From NCBI GenBank assembly GCA_046048135.1, contig JBJOGR010000036.1:1-64000 (forward strand): a stretch of 64,000 nucleotides of DNA, read 5' to 3'. The notes under the pieces were generated by a model that was given only the letters and a program-made list of their open reading frames with translations, searched no databases and was not told where the DNA came from. The stretch is from ATZT02 sp046048135 (GTDB lineage: Bacteria > Actinomycetota > Actinomycetes > S36-B12 > UBA5976). The position numbers and the translations under genes were made by a program. Of this stretch, positions 16,217-25,299 are shown piece after piece (the stretch's first letter is position 1; every line of letters starts with the position of its first letter).

Positions 16217-16819
16217 ATGAAATCAAAGGATGCTAAATCCTTAATTCAAGATTTTTATATTCCACTGGCTCAAGAATTAGTTAAAGCCTCTGATTTTATA
16301 ATTGACATTGTTAACACTCCGAAAGAAAGTAGAGCCGAGTTATCTCGAAGAGTCAGCGAAATTGAAAATCAAGCTGACAAATTTTTAGTAAAAATTGTAA
16401 AGAAAATAAGTAAAGTAGATTCATCTGTAGAAATAAGAGATCAGTTTTTAGATCTTGCAAATTATTTAGATGATGCAATTGATTCATTGGAAGAGGCTTC
16501 AGATTTAACTATTTTGCACAATGTAGGAGAATTCCCTCAAGGTACAAATGATCTAGTTCAAGCTGTAAAAAATTTAGCTGAAATTACTCTAATGAATTTA
16601 AATTTAATTGGGGATGAAGAAAAAATGGATCAATATTTTGCACTAGCAAACAAAATTGAAGACGATGGGGACAGAATACATAGACGAATCACTGCTCTAT
16701 TATTTAATGGTTCTTATGAAGCAATAGATGTTTTACGCATAGTTGGGATAATAAATTTATTTGAAGATTCCTTAGACGATATGGCTAGAGTTGCTAGATC
16801 AGCAAATTCTCTAACCTAA
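16217..16819 (+). CDS. DUF47/PhoU-like protein
   Basis: A 200-residue helical protein of the PhoU-like DUF47 (TIGR00153) family, containing the two EX3DX3D-type metal-binding repeats characteristic of PhoU folds (for example DLANYLDDAIDSLEEASD and LANKIEDDGDRIHRRI). Such proteins are normally encoded next to a Pit-type low-affinity phosphate transporter and are thought to modulate it. Here the next gene is ppc on the opposite strand and no pit gene is present. The stop is 7 bases from the end of ppc. Confidence 0.85.
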   Translation: MKSKDAKSLIQDFYIPLAQELVKASDFIIDIVNTPKESRAELSRRVSEIENQADKFLVKIVKKISKVDSSVEIRDQFLDLANYLDDAIDSLEEASDLTILHNVGEFPQGTNDLVQAVKNLAEITLMNLNLIGDEEKMDQYFALANKIEDDGDRIHRRITALLFNGSYEAIDVLRIVGIINLFEDSLDDMARVARSANSLT

Positions 16820-16826
16820 GTTTAAA

Positions 16827-19583
16827 TCAACCAGTATTTCTTAGGCCTGTAGCAATTCCATTTATAGTTAATAACAAAGTTCTTCTCAATAAAGGATCAA
16901 TATCATCATTAACTTGATTTAAATCTCTCACTTTTTTCAAAAGTGAAACTTGTAAATATTGCAACGGTAAAAGGTAGGTATCTCTAATTTGCAATGTCTT
17001 TTTTAATGATTGTTGATTTTCTAATATTTCAGTTTCTCCAGTTATCCAAAGAATTTGTTTTTTAGTTTCCTCATACTCTTCTTTAACTTTGTCAAACATG
17101 TGATGAAATTCTTGTGGAACTAATTCATTAACATAATGTTGCGCAATTTTCATATCAGCTTTTGCAACAGTCATTTCAACATTACTTATAAAGTTTTTGA
17201 AGAAAGCCCAATTCTTAGACATATGACGCAAAGTTTCTTCAAACCCTTCACTTCGAGCAGTTTTAATTCCTGTGCCAACTCCAAACCAACCAGGAATAAT
17301 TTGACGAGACTGAGTCCAACCAAACACCCATGGAATAGCTCTTAACGATTCAATACCTGCATTTGCTTGTCTTTTTGCAGGCCTTGATCCAAGGTGAAGA
17401 TCTGCTAATTGTTCAACAGGAGTAGAAAGTGCAAAATAATTTGCTAAATCAGGATCTTTAGTAAGTGAATTATATTTTTCTTGAGCTGAAAGACTAATTT
17501 TATTCATTACTTGATCCCATTGATCTAAATCTGATTGATTAACTCTGGAGGCAGCATGCAATAAAGTTGCCTCAAGCGTTGCTGCAACTAATAATTCTAA
17601 ATTTTCTTTTGCTAATTGTGGAAGTAAGTATTTATCACTTATAACTTCACCTTGCTCTGTTAATTTCATTTCGCCATCGACTACACCCCATGGCATAGCT
17701 AAAATTGCATCGTGAGTTGGTCCACCACCTCTTCCAACTGTTCCACCACGGCCATGAAAAATTCTTAATCTAACTCCATGTTTTAATGCAACGTCTCTTA
17801 ATTTTCTTTGGGCAAGTTGAATTTCCCATTGACTAGTTGTGATTCCTGCATCCTTATTTGAATCCGAATAACCAAGCATTACTTCTTGCAAATTATTTCT
17901 TAAAGAAACTAGAACTCTATAAGAAGGAGTAGATAAAAGTGTTTCTAAAATATCTCCTGCATTTCTTAATTCATCAACAGTTTCTAATAATGGAACAAAA
18001 TTAATTTTGGCAATTCTTGCCCCTAAATCAACTAATCCATTTTCTTTGGCAAGTAATACTGCAGCCATTAAGTCATCTGGTCCTTTAGTCATTGACACAA
18101 TGTAGGTATCAATTACCTCATCTCCATATTGCAAAAGAGCTTGATTAATTGCTCCAAAAGTTGAATAAGTTCTAATATGTTCTGGATCTGTTAAAGCAGT
18201 TGGTGTTGTGCCAAGTGGAGTAGCAGCTAAAGGTCTTGGTGAATCTAATTCTTGGGCAAGTAATTCAAATCTTTCTGCCTTTTTTAAAGACAAATACGGT
18301 TTATCAATTAATTTTGCTCGATCAATTAAGGGAGCCAGTGCTTCATGATGTTTTTCTGAGTGTTCTCTGACATCTAATTTGGCTAGTTGTAAACCGATTG
18401 CAGAAGCAGTTCTTATTGCTTTTCCAAGAATTCCGTTTGCAATTAATTCACTTTTTTCATTATTTAAAGCATCATAAAGTTGCGTTAAATCATTGATGAA
18501 TTCTTTTTGGCTTGCATAGTCAACACCTTCAACATGTGCAGTTTTATTTGCAAATCTTTGTCTAGTTTTTTCTAATCTATGACTTATTACGGAAAGCTTT
18601 AATCTGTAAGGTTCTTCTGCATTAATTCTTTTCATTCTTGAATCAAGATCTGTCAAAGTTGTTAGATCTTTTTCCACAAAATTCCATAATTCATCATCGG
18701 CTGGAGAAATTCGATCAGAAATTGATAAATCTTCAGCCAAACGTTTAATAATTTTCTGCAAATCTCGAATGGCATGTCCTCTTTGAAGAGTTAAGACATT
18801 AGTTGTTACTTCAGGGGTAACAAATGGGTTTCCATCACGATCACCACCTATCCAAGATCCAAATTCCAAAGGAGTATCTGTGGGATTTAAAACTTGATCC
18901 ACATTCAATTCTTTTGCTACACGGTTTAATTCTTGTAATACTTCAGGTAAAGCACCAAGGGCTGCATCATCTAAATAGTTCATGGCATTTCTTGCTTCGT
19001 CCAACACTTCAGGACGTTCAAGTCTTAATTCATCGGTTTGCCAAAGTAGATCAATTATTTCTGAGAATTGATCATCTGTAACTGTGGTAATTGATGTATT
19101 TGAATATTTTTCATTTAATAATTCAGCAATTCTTTTTAATTTTAAAAGCACACTTCTTCTTGACGCTTCTGTTGGATGTGCAGTAAAAACTGGTCTAACA
19201 TGTAAATTTTTAAAAGCATCTGCCACGGTGTTTGGATCAATATCAGAATTTTTAATTTTTTCTGCCATTTGCGATAGCCAACTACCATTAAGTTGTTTTT
19301 CAGTTGCTCTATCTTTTGATCTAAAAAATTGTTCTGTGATGTTTGCTAAATGAAAGTAAACACTAAATGCCCTGGCTAATTTGATAGCAGAATCTAAATC
19401 AATTCGAGCAAGAATTTGAGCAACTTCCAATGGGTTATCTTTAGATAAAACTCTAATTTTTTCAACTAATTCAAATAGTTGATTACCTTCTTGTCTAGTT
19501 AAAGATTGTCCAAGTAAAACTCCCAGATGATGAATCTCGGAGCGCATCAGCGCATAAGAATCTTGGGAAGTGTTTTCAGGCAT
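16827..19583 (-). CDS. ppc: Phosphoenolpyruvate carboxylase
   Basis: Carboxylates PEP with bicarbonate to oxaloacetate, replenishing the TCA cycle and supplying aspartate. The 918-residue protein is full length, with the catalytic histidine motif TAHPTEASRRS (near residue 137), the GYSDSNKDAG lysine motif and FHGRGGTVGRGGGPTHDAI, and the conserved C terminus ending in RNTG. The start ATG has no Shine-Dalgarno; TAGAAT lies 6 bases before it on the minus strand, so the transcript may be leaderless. A hairpin lies between it and the upstream XPB gene. Confidence 0.96.
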   Translation of the reverse strand: MPENTSQDSYALMRSEIHHLGVLLGQSLTRQEGNQLFELVEKIRVLSKDNPLEVAQILARIDLDSAIKLARAFSVYFHLANITEQFFRSKDRATEKQLNGSWLSQMAEKIKNSDIDPNTVADAFKNLHVRPVFTAHPTEASRRSVLLKLKRIAELLNEKYSNTSITTVTDDQFSEIIDLLWQTDELRLERPEVLDEARNAMNYLDDAALGALPEVLQELNRVAKELNVDQVLNPTDTPLEFGSWIGGDRDGNPFVTPEVTTNVLTLQRGHAIRDLQKIIKRLAEDLSISDRISPADDELWNFVEKDLTTLTDLDSRMKRINAEEPYRLKLSVISHRLEKTRQRFANKTAHVEGVDYASQKEFINDLTQLYDALNNEKSELIANGILGKAIRTASAIGLQLAKLDVREHSEKHHEALAPLIDRAKLIDKPYLSLKKAERFELLAQELDSPRPLAATPLGTTPTALTDPEHIRTYSTFGAINQALLQYGDEVIDTYIVSMTKGPDDLMAAVLLAKENGLVDLGARIAKINFVPLLETVDELRNAGDILETLLSTPSYRVLVSLRNNLQEVMLGYSDSNKDAGITTSQWEIQLAQRKLRDVALKHGVRLRIFHGRGGTVGRGGGPTHDAILAMPWGVVDGEMKLTEQGEVISDKYLLPQLAKENLELLVAATLEATLLHAASRVNQSDLDQWDQVMNKISLSAQEKYNSLTKDPDLANYFALSTPVEQLADLHLGSRPAKRQANAGIESLRAIPWVFGWTQSRQIIPGWFGVGTGIKTARSEGFEETLRHMSKNWAFFKNFISNVEMTVAKADMKIAQHYVNELVPQEFHHMFDKVKEEYEETKKQILWITGETEILENQQSLKKTLQIRDTYLLPLQYLQVSLLKKVRDLNQVNDDIDPLLRRTLLLTINGIATGLRNTG

Positions 19584-19589
19584 AAGTTA

Positions 19590-19595
19590 ATTCTA
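19590..19595 (-). promoter_or_regulatory. -10-like TAGAAT directly before ppc
   Basis: On the minus strand TAGAAT ends 6 bases before the ppc ATG and no Shine-Dalgarno intervenes, so a leaderless transcript starting at or near the ATG is likely. The same hexamer occurs as a presumed -10 before carD, the lipoprotein gene and cysS. Confidence 0.45.
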
Positions 19596-19610
19596 ATCAG
19601 TTAATAAAAA

Positions 19611-19630
19611 TTGATTGATTTAACAATCAA
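19611..19630 (-). terminator. Hairpin with T-run between XPB helicase and ppc
   Basis: Read on the minus strand, TTGATTG-TTAAAT-CAATCAA is followed by TTTTT, resembling an intrinsic terminator for the helicase genes. The stem has only 7 AU-rich pairs with two GC pairs, so termination may be weak; an operator upstream of ppc is the alternative. Confidence 0.35.
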
Positions 19631-19653
19631 ATTAACGATTGATTACTTTAGAT

Positions 19654-21315
19654 TTAATTTGATTTTGGATCATTTCCAGATAAAACATCTGCTGCATCGA
19701 CAATTCTGTAGGCATATCCTTGTTCTGCCAAGAATCTTTGGCGATGCGCTGCAAAATCAGCATCGATAGTGTCTCTTGAAACCACTGCATAAAATCTTGC
19801 AGTTCGACCATCTGCTTTTGGTCTTAAAACGCGACCCAGTCTTTGAGCTTCTTCTTGTCTTGAACCAAATGAACCAGAAACTTGAATAGCTACTCCTGCT
19901 TCAGGAAGATCAAGAGAAAAGTTAGCAACTTTACTTACCACTAATACTTTTAAATCTCCCGAACGAAAACTTTCAAAAAGTTTTTCTCTTTCTTTTATTG
20001 GTGTTGAGCCATCGACAACAGGTGCACCTAAATGTTGACCAAGTTCTGCAAGCTGATCTAAGTATTGGCCAATTACTAAAACACGATCATCACTATGTTT
20101 TGCAACTAATGTTTCCACCACATTATTTTTTGACAATGTAGTTGATGCTAAACGATATTTATCTTCTCGTTCTGCAGTTGCATAAGTTAATCTTTCATGT
20201 TCTGGCAAGGTAACTCTTACTTCAACACAATCTGCTGGAGCAATCCATCCTTGATCTGCCATATCCTTCCAAGGTGCATCAAATCTTTTTGGACCGATTA
20301 AAGAAAAGACATCATCTTCTCTTCCATCTTCTCTAACTAAAGTTGCAGTTAAACCAAGACGTCTTCTTGATTGAATATCTGCAGTGAATCTAAATACTGG
20401 AGCTGGAAGTAAGTGAACTTCATCATAAATTATTAAGCCCCAATTTTTGGCATCAAACAATTCAAGATGCGCGTAAGTTCCTTTTCGTTTTGTAGTTAAA
20501 ACTTGATAAGTAGCAATTGTGACAGGTCTAATTTCTTTTTTAGAACCTGAATATTCACCAATTTCTTCTTCTGTCAAAGTTGTTCTTTTTAATAATTCAC
20601 TTCTCCATTGTCTTGCAGAAACTGTATTTGTTACAAGAATTAATGTGGTGGTTTTTAGTCTAGACATTGCACTTGCACCAACTATTGTTTTTCCAGCACC
20701 GCAAGGAAGTACTACAACTCCAGATCCACCATGAACAAAAGATTCAGAAGCTATGTCTTGATAATTTCTTAATTCCCAACCTTTTTGTACTAATTCAATT
20801 GCATGGGCATCGCCATCCACATAACCTGCATAATCTTCTGCGGGCCAACCCAGTTTTAATAATTGTTGTTTAAGTTGTCCGCGTTCTGATGGGTGCACCA
20901 CAATATTTTGATCATCAATTCTTTGACCAACTAGAGGTTGAATTCTTTTACTTCTTAATATTTCTTCCATTACTGGGAGATCTTCACAGTGAAGAATTAA
21001 TCCATGAGCAGGATCTTTTTTAAGACTTAAACGACCATAACGATCCATTAATTCGGCAACGTCAACTAATAAACCGTGGGGAACTGCATATCTTGAATAT
21101 TTAAGAAGTGTGTCAACCACACTTTCTGCATCTAATCCAGCTGCTCTTGCATTCCATAATCCAAGTGGAGTAATTCTGTAAGTGTGAACGTGTTCAGGAG
21201 ATCTCTCTAATTCAGCAAACGGAGCGATTGCTCTTCTTGCTTCTTGAGCTAATTCATGATCAATCTCTAGTAATAGAGTTTTATCACTTTGAACAATTAA
21301 TGGACCGTCAGTCAT
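19654..21315 (-). CDS. XPB/ERCC3-type DNA helicase
   Basis: A 553-residue superfamily 2 3'-5' DNA helicase like the XPB of mycobacteria. It has an N-terminal damage-recognition-like region, Walker A (LPCGAGKTIVGA, near residue 205), the DEVH box (IIYDEVHLLPA), motif III-like GLTATLVREDG and motif VI QRLGRVLRP. It probably acts in DNA repair or transcription-coupled processes; the bacterial role is not fully defined. Its ATG overlaps the last base region of the upstream 752-residue partner gene (shared position 21315), the standard actinobacterial pair. Followed by a hairpin and ppc. Confidence 0.92.
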   Translation of the reverse strand: MTDGPLIVQSDKTLLLEIDHELAQEARRAIAPFAELERSPEHVHTYRITPLGLWNARAAGLDAESVVDTLLKYSRYAVPHGLLVDVAELMDRYGRLSLKKDPAHGLILHCEDLPVMEEILRSKRIQPLVGQRIDDQNIVVHPSERGQLKQQLLKLGWPAEDYAGYVDGDAHAIELVQKGWELRNYQDIASESFVHGGSGVVVLPCGAGKTIVGASAMSRLKTTTLILVTNTVSARQWRSELLKRTTLTEEEIGEYSGSKKEIRPVTIATYQVLTTKRKGTYAHLELFDAKNWGLIIYDEVHLLPAPVFRFTADIQSRRRLGLTATLVREDGREDDVFSLIGPKRFDAPWKDMADQGWIAPADCVEVRVTLPEHERLTYATAEREDKYRLASTTLSKNNVVETLVAKHSDDRVLVIGQYLDQLAELGQHLGAPVVDGSTPIKEREKLFESFRSGDLKVLVVSKVANFSLDLPEAGVAIQVSGSFGSRQEEAQRLGRVLRPKADGRTARFYAVVSRDTIDADFAAHRQRFLAEQGYAYRIVDAADVLSGNDPKSN

Positions 21316-23573
21316 TATTTTTTACCTTTTGCCACTCCTGCAATTCGAGAAATTGCATAATCTCTTATTCGTGAATCTGTTAAATCAAATCCTGTTAATA
21401 AGCCACCTTCAAATCTAATTGGTTCAACTAAACGATCAGAACTTATGCCGTGCGTGTCAATATAAGTAATAGTTAAAACTGCATCACTTGATTTAGTTCC
21501 TGCGACAACTTCTTCAACAACTTCTCTAAAAAGTTTTGCTACTTCGTTTGCTGGCATTTTTTCTGGAGTCTTTGTAGCAACTTCAGGTTTTGCTTTTGGA
21601 TTTTCTCCAGCTTTTAATGATTTAATTGCTGCAGCTAAAAGTGCTGCATCTGGTGGAGCGCCATCTGGTGCAGGTCTTGGTCTAACTTTCACAATTGATC
21701 TTCTTTCATTTGGTGCAGGAACTGCATCATCAAGAGGTTCATCAATTGGTTTGATATCACCAAGTTTTCTCACTAGATCATTAACCAAATATTCCAAAGG
21801 TTGTGGAACATCTGTTGTGGAATATTTTTTTAAGAAATCAAGAATTTTTTCTGCAGAATAACCTCTTTGCATCGCTCTTTGTAAAGATGTTTCTGTAAAT
21901 CTATAAACTTGAGCAGCTCCACGAGATTCTTGATAGGCCATAACTCTTAATTCGGAAGCAACTTCTGTTGCAGGAGGCCCTGGAATTACGGCAGTCAAAT
22001 CTGCTTGCAAAACAAAATTAGAAATTGCATCAGGCAATAGTGGTGAAATTGCTGAAACTAACATTTGATCTGGTTTAACTGCATAACCTTTTGGATCTGC
22101 AACGGCAGCTCTTGCGGCTGCTGTTCTTGCTTCTGGAGATGGCATTGTGTAGCGCATTTCTCCTAACGCTCTTCCAGTTGTGGCAAGTACTCCTAATCCT
22201 CTAATTCCAATTACATTTGCTTCTTGCAAAATTGCATTTACTAAAACTTTAATTTCTTCTTTTTCTTTTCTTGGGCGAAGCCATGAAACAAATTCGATTA
22301 TTGAATCAGGGTCTGGTTCTAAACCAGGAGTTAGTGATGACATGGCATCAAGCACTAAAGATCTAATTTCTGGTGCTAGTGGTTTATCAACTTCTGGAGA
22401 TAATGCATTAATTCTTATTTCGCCAACTTTTCCAACTAAAGAAGCAACTCTGGTTGTGGTCAACCAAGCTTCAGCCAAGATTGCCCAACGTTCTTCAACT
22501 TTTTTTGTTCGCCAAACATCAAAAGCAGGTGTAGGTAACCAAACTTGTTCCTTTTCATCTCCTGCAGCTAATAGTCCTGCAGAATAAGCAACTTCAGCTA
22601 AAAGTGCTGCAATATTTTCATCTTCATTACAAATTTTTGAAGCAATAGTTAAATCTCTTTGGGCAAGCCCACCATTTCTTAAAACTTGTGGAGGAGTTTC
22701 ACCCCAGTTATCTAAAAGTTCTTCTACTAGTTGCACAAACTGTAAACCTGCACCACCTGCAGCACGATCAACTTGTTGCGGATCTCTTTGTGCTTTGGAT
22801 TTAATTTCTTTTTTATTTGAAAGTTCTTCAGGTAAATAATTGGGATGTCTTAATACTGTGGCAATTTCTCTCGGCAAAGTCAATGCATCGCGAGCAGTTG
22901 CAACTAGGACACCATGAGCCATTAAGTATTCATGACCATTTTTTGCACTAGTAATTCCTGCATCTCTATTTAATTTTGAAAGAGTTATGACAGGAGGTCC
23001 CCATAAAAGTTCATCTAATACTTTTTGAGTATCACTTGGGCCTTTTTCAATAATTTGAGTTAAACGTTCTTTACTTGCTAAAGCATCTAAATCTGGTCTT
23101 TCATGAATAAAGCATGGTCCAAAACCTGCAGGATGTGGTGCTACGACTTCTTTAAGAACTGGTACACAACGCATTCCTTCGTCAGTACCCCAAATGATTG
23201 CTAAAAGTCTTAATTTTTCTAAAGCTTCATCAATTTTTTCATTATTATTTAATACATTTTGTAAATCTTTTTTAGTAAATATTTCATCAAGAACTGAAAT
23301 AATTTCTGCCACACCTACTGTCCAAGCATCTAAACGATCCAAGACTCTGGTAACTGATGAGTTAGTCGCTGCACGTGCAGCAAGTTTTGCCATGTCGGTT
23401 GGAACTGGGTGAACTAAATCTGGACGTTGAATCAGCATCAAACGCAAACTGTGTTCATCTTGAGTGCGTAATGCATCCACCAAAGTGCCAGGATCCTGAG
23501 CAGTTACTTTGGAAGTTTTTTTATCGTCTTTAGATTTACTCGCCTTAGGGCTTGCGGCAGTTTTTGGAGACAT
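21315..23573 (-). CDS. Large helicase-associated protein paired with XPB
   Basis: A 752-residue protein with a basic, Lys/Ser/Ala-rich N-terminal tail (about 1-25), a helical middle and a C-terminal region (about 430-600) matching the 'helicase conserved C-terminal domain' XPB/Ssl2-like family found immediately upstream of bacterial XPB in actinobacteria. No Walker A motif is visible, so it is unlikely to be an ATPase; a scaffold or loading partner is inferred. Coupled to XPB by overlap. On the minus strand TAAACT lies exactly 7 bases before its ATG with no Shine-Dalgarno, so it is probably leaderless. Confidence 0.82.
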   Translation of the reverse strand: MSPKTAASPKASKSKDDKKTSKVTAQDPGTLVDALRTQDEHSLRLMLIQRPDLVHPVPTDMAKLAARAATNSSVTRVLDRLDAWTVGVAEIISVLDEIFTKKDLQNVLNNNEKIDEALEKLRLLAIIWGTDEGMRCVPVLKEVVAPHPAGFGPCFIHERPDLDALASKERLTQIIEKGPSDTQKVLDELLWGPPVITLSKLNRDAGITSAKNGHEYLMAHGVLVATARDALTLPREIATVLRHPNYLPEELSNKKEIKSKAQRDPQQVDRAAGGAGLQFVQLVEELLDNWGETPPQVLRNGGLAQRDLTIASKICNEDENIAALLAEVAYSAGLLAAGDEKEQVWLPTPAFDVWRTKKVEERWAILAEAWLTTTRVASLVGKVGEIRINALSPEVDKPLAPEIRSLVLDAMSSLTPGLEPDPDSIIEFVSWLRPRKEKEEIKVLVNAILQEANVIGIRGLGVLATTGRALGEMRYTMPSPEARTAAARAAVADPKGYAVKPDQMLVSAISPLLPDAISNFVLQADLTAVIPGPPATEVASELRVMAYQESRGAAQVYRFTETSLQRAMQRGYSAEKILDFLKKYSTTDVPQPLEYLVNDLVRKLGDIKPIDEPLDDAVPAPNERRSIVKVRPRPAPDGAPPDAALLAAAIKSLKAGENPKAKPEVATKTPEKMPANEVAKLFREVVEEVVAGTKSSDAVLTITYIDTHGISSDRLVEPIRFEGGLLTGFDLTDSRIRDYAISRIAGVAKGKK

Positions 23574-23580
23574 CCGGACA

Positions 23581-23586
23581 AGTTTA
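23581..23586 (-). promoter_or_regulatory. -10-like TAAACT before the XPB-partner gene
   Basis: TAAACT on the minus strand is followed by 7 bases and then the ATG at 23573, with no ribosome binding site between. This is the same geometry as at rex and the nitrobindin gene and suggests leaderless transcription of the helicase operon. Confidence 0.4.
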
Positions 23587-23646
23587 CCGAAGTTAGTGGG
23601 AAGGGGTTTTGGCCAGCCCGTTTATTTCTATGTTGTATACGCGGAG

Positions 23647-23676
23647 TTGTGAGGTAGAAATCCGATTCGCTACCCT
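23647..23676 (+). promoter_or_regulatory. Promoter of the cold-shock gene
   Basis: TTGTGA (23647-23652) and TACCCT (23671-23676) are separated by 18 bases and fit the actinobacterial housekeeping pattern TTGnnn/TAnnnT. The transcript would begin near 23683 and have a leader of about 55 bases with an AGAGGTG Shine-Dalgarno. GTTTTGGCC (23606-23614) and GGCCAAAAC (23686-23694) form a perfect 9-bp inverted repeat flanking the promoter. Confidence 0.45.
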
Positions 23677-23738
23677 AGAGATTACGGCCAAAACAGGTCG
23701 TGAAGAAGAAACTACTAATTAATTAGAGGTGATTGCTC

Positions 23739-24119
23739 GTGCCAACAGGAAAAGTTAAATGGTACGACGTGGAAAAAGGTTTCGGATTTTTAGAAACCGA
23801 TGAAGGCGAAGATGTTTTCGTTCACGTAACAGCATTGCCTGATGGTGTTATTCCAAAACCTGGAACCAGAGTTGAATTTGGTGTTGCCGAGGGTAGACGT
23901 GGCACACAAGCACTACAAGTAAAAATTTTAGAAACTCCACCAAGCTTGGCTAAAGCTGGCAGAAAAGATACAGACGATATGGCTGCCACATTAGAAGATG
24001 TAATCAAATTGTTGGATGGCGTTTCAAACCAATTGCGCAGAGGTCGTTATCCAGATGATTCTTCTGCAAGCAAAATTGCTGCAGTTTTAAGAGCTGTTGC
24101 AAACGATCTAGACGCATAA
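23739..24119 (+). CDS. Cold-shock domain protein with C-terminal extension
   Basis: A 126-residue protein: a cold-shock OB-fold domain (about 1-67) with intact RNP1 (EKGFGF) and RNP2 (VFVHV), and a C-terminal helical extension of about 60 residues ending in VLRAVANDLDA. This longer type is conserved in actinobacteria beside DUF3027, as here. It probably binds single-stranded RNA. The GTG at 23739 was chosen over the TTG at 23733 because it gives the family's N terminus and proper distance from AGAGGTG. Preceded by a good promoter and a 9-bp inverted repeat. Confidence 0.9.
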   Translation: MPTGKVKWYDVEKGFGFLETDEGEDVFVHVTALPDGVIPKPGTRVEFGVAEGRRGTQALQVKILETPPSLAKAGRKDTDDMAATLEDVIKLLDGVSNQLRRGRYPDDSSASKIAAVLRAVANDLDA

Positions 24120-24146
24120 TTATCAAGAATTGTTGAAACACTAATC

Positions 24147-24989
24147 GTGGCAACTACTTTAGAAAATAAATTAAATAAAGCAAAAGATTTTGCTCGCGAA
24201 CAATTGATTGAAGAAATTACAGAATCAAGAGTTGGTGAGTATTTAGGTTTTGTTTCTGAAGGCGAAAATGTTTTAACCCATAAATTTAAATGTGTTGATA
24301 AAGCTTATGCAGGTTGGTACTGGGCCGTAACACTTGCCACAAGTGATGAGAACAGCAATGTGACAGTTTCTGAAATTGTTTTAATTCCAGGAGAAGGTGC
24401 ATTACTTGCCAAAGCTTGGATTCCTTGGGAGCAAAGAGTTGAAGCTGGAGATATCGGTGTTGGTGATGTTTTACCAACTTCAAAAACAGATGAGAGATTA
24501 GTTCCAGGTTATTCAGGTGTTGAAGATTTATTTGAAGAAACATTAACTCCACAAGGTTTCGAAATCGGTTTTGCTAGAGAAAGAGTTTTATCTGTTTTTG
24601 GTAAAGATCAAACAGCTGAACGTTGGCATAAGGGCGATCGTGGACCAAATTCTGCAATCGCAGAAGCAGTTACCGAACAATGTTTTACTTGTGGGTTTTA
24701 TGTTTCACTTTCTGGATCTTTGGGACAAATGTTTGGAGTTTGCACTAATAAATTTTCGGTTGAAGACGGAAAAGTTGTTTCATTAGATCATGGATGTGGT
24801 GGACACAGTGAAATAGTTGCAACACTTCATTCAATTCCAACAGGAGAAACTGTTTTGGATGATGAAAATCTTGATGATCAAATGGAAGTTGAAGCAGAAG
24901 ATGAAATTGCAGATTTAGAAGTTGATGATTTAGAAACTGAAGTTGATTTAATTGATGAGGCAGAACTTGACGAAGAAAGTTCTAATTAG
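24147..24989 (+). CDS. DUF3027 family protein with acidic tail
   Basis: A 280-residue protein of the DUF3027 family, which in actinobacteria regularly follows the long cold-shock protein gene. The conserved core contains WYWAVTLAT and WIPWEQRVEAGDIGVGDVLP and, near residues 176-215, a Cys/His cluster (CFTCGF, GVC, HGCGGHSE) that looks like a metal site. The last 45 residues are strongly acidic and probably disordered. Function is not established; the cluster and the neighbour suggest an RNA- or ribosome-related role, but that is a guess. Its stop overlaps the convergent DUF2530 gene by 8 bases. Confidence 0.82.
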   Translation: MATTLENKLNKAKDFAREQLIEEITESRVGEYLGFVSEGENVLTHKFKCVDKAYAGWYWAVTLATSDENSNVTVSEIVLIPGEGALLAKAWIPWEQRVEAGDIGVGDVLPTSKTDERLVPGYSGVEDLFEETLTPQGFEIGFARERVLSVFGKDQTAERWHKGDRGPNSAIAEAVTEQCFTCGFYVSLSGSLGQMFGVCTNKFSVEDGKVVSLDHGCGGHSEIVATLHSIPTGETVLDDENLDDQMEVEAEDEIADLEVDDLETEVDLIDEAELDEESSN

Positions 24990-25215
24990 ATTTTTTTAAT
25001 CTTTTTTGGCGTCTAAATAAAATTCGTAGACCTAAAAGACCTAAGAGAAATCCTAAAATAGTAACCCTTAACGCTTGGGTTGAATCAACATTTCCAGTTA
25101 TTGATGGATTGGCAAAAATTACAACGGTTGCGATGAAGAAAAGAATTGTTCCTAAAGTCACTTGAAAAATTCCTGAAGTTTCAAGCGGTTTTATTTTAGG
25201 TGACTTATTGTTCAT
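24982..25215 (-). CDS. DUF2530 family small membrane protein
   Basis: A 77-residue protein with two hydrophobic helices (about 18-35 and 48-64) and a basic tail (RILFRRQKRLKK), matching the DUF2530 family of actinobacterial membrane proteins, which begin with a PLE/PLD segment before the first helix. Function unknown. An AGAGGA Shine-Dalgarno precedes the ATG. It converges on the DUF3027 gene with an 8-base overlap and is divergent from the PF04020 gene. Confidence 0.72.
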   Translation of the reverse strand: MNNKSPKIKPLETSGIFQVTLGTILFFIATVVIFANPSITGNVDSTQALRVTILGFLLGLLGLRILFRRQKRLKKSN

Positions 25216-25299
25216 TTATCCTCTACTTTTGTAAAGATTACTCACATCCATTTAATCACTACATAACTTATTCATGTTGATGTGAGACAATTAAGTCAT

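Noticed and set aside
24286..24552. Antisense reading frame opposite the DUF3027 gene
   Set aside because: It is Leu/His/Gln-rich, the typical shadow of an AT-rich coding strand, and has no recognisable motif; many similar shadows occur.
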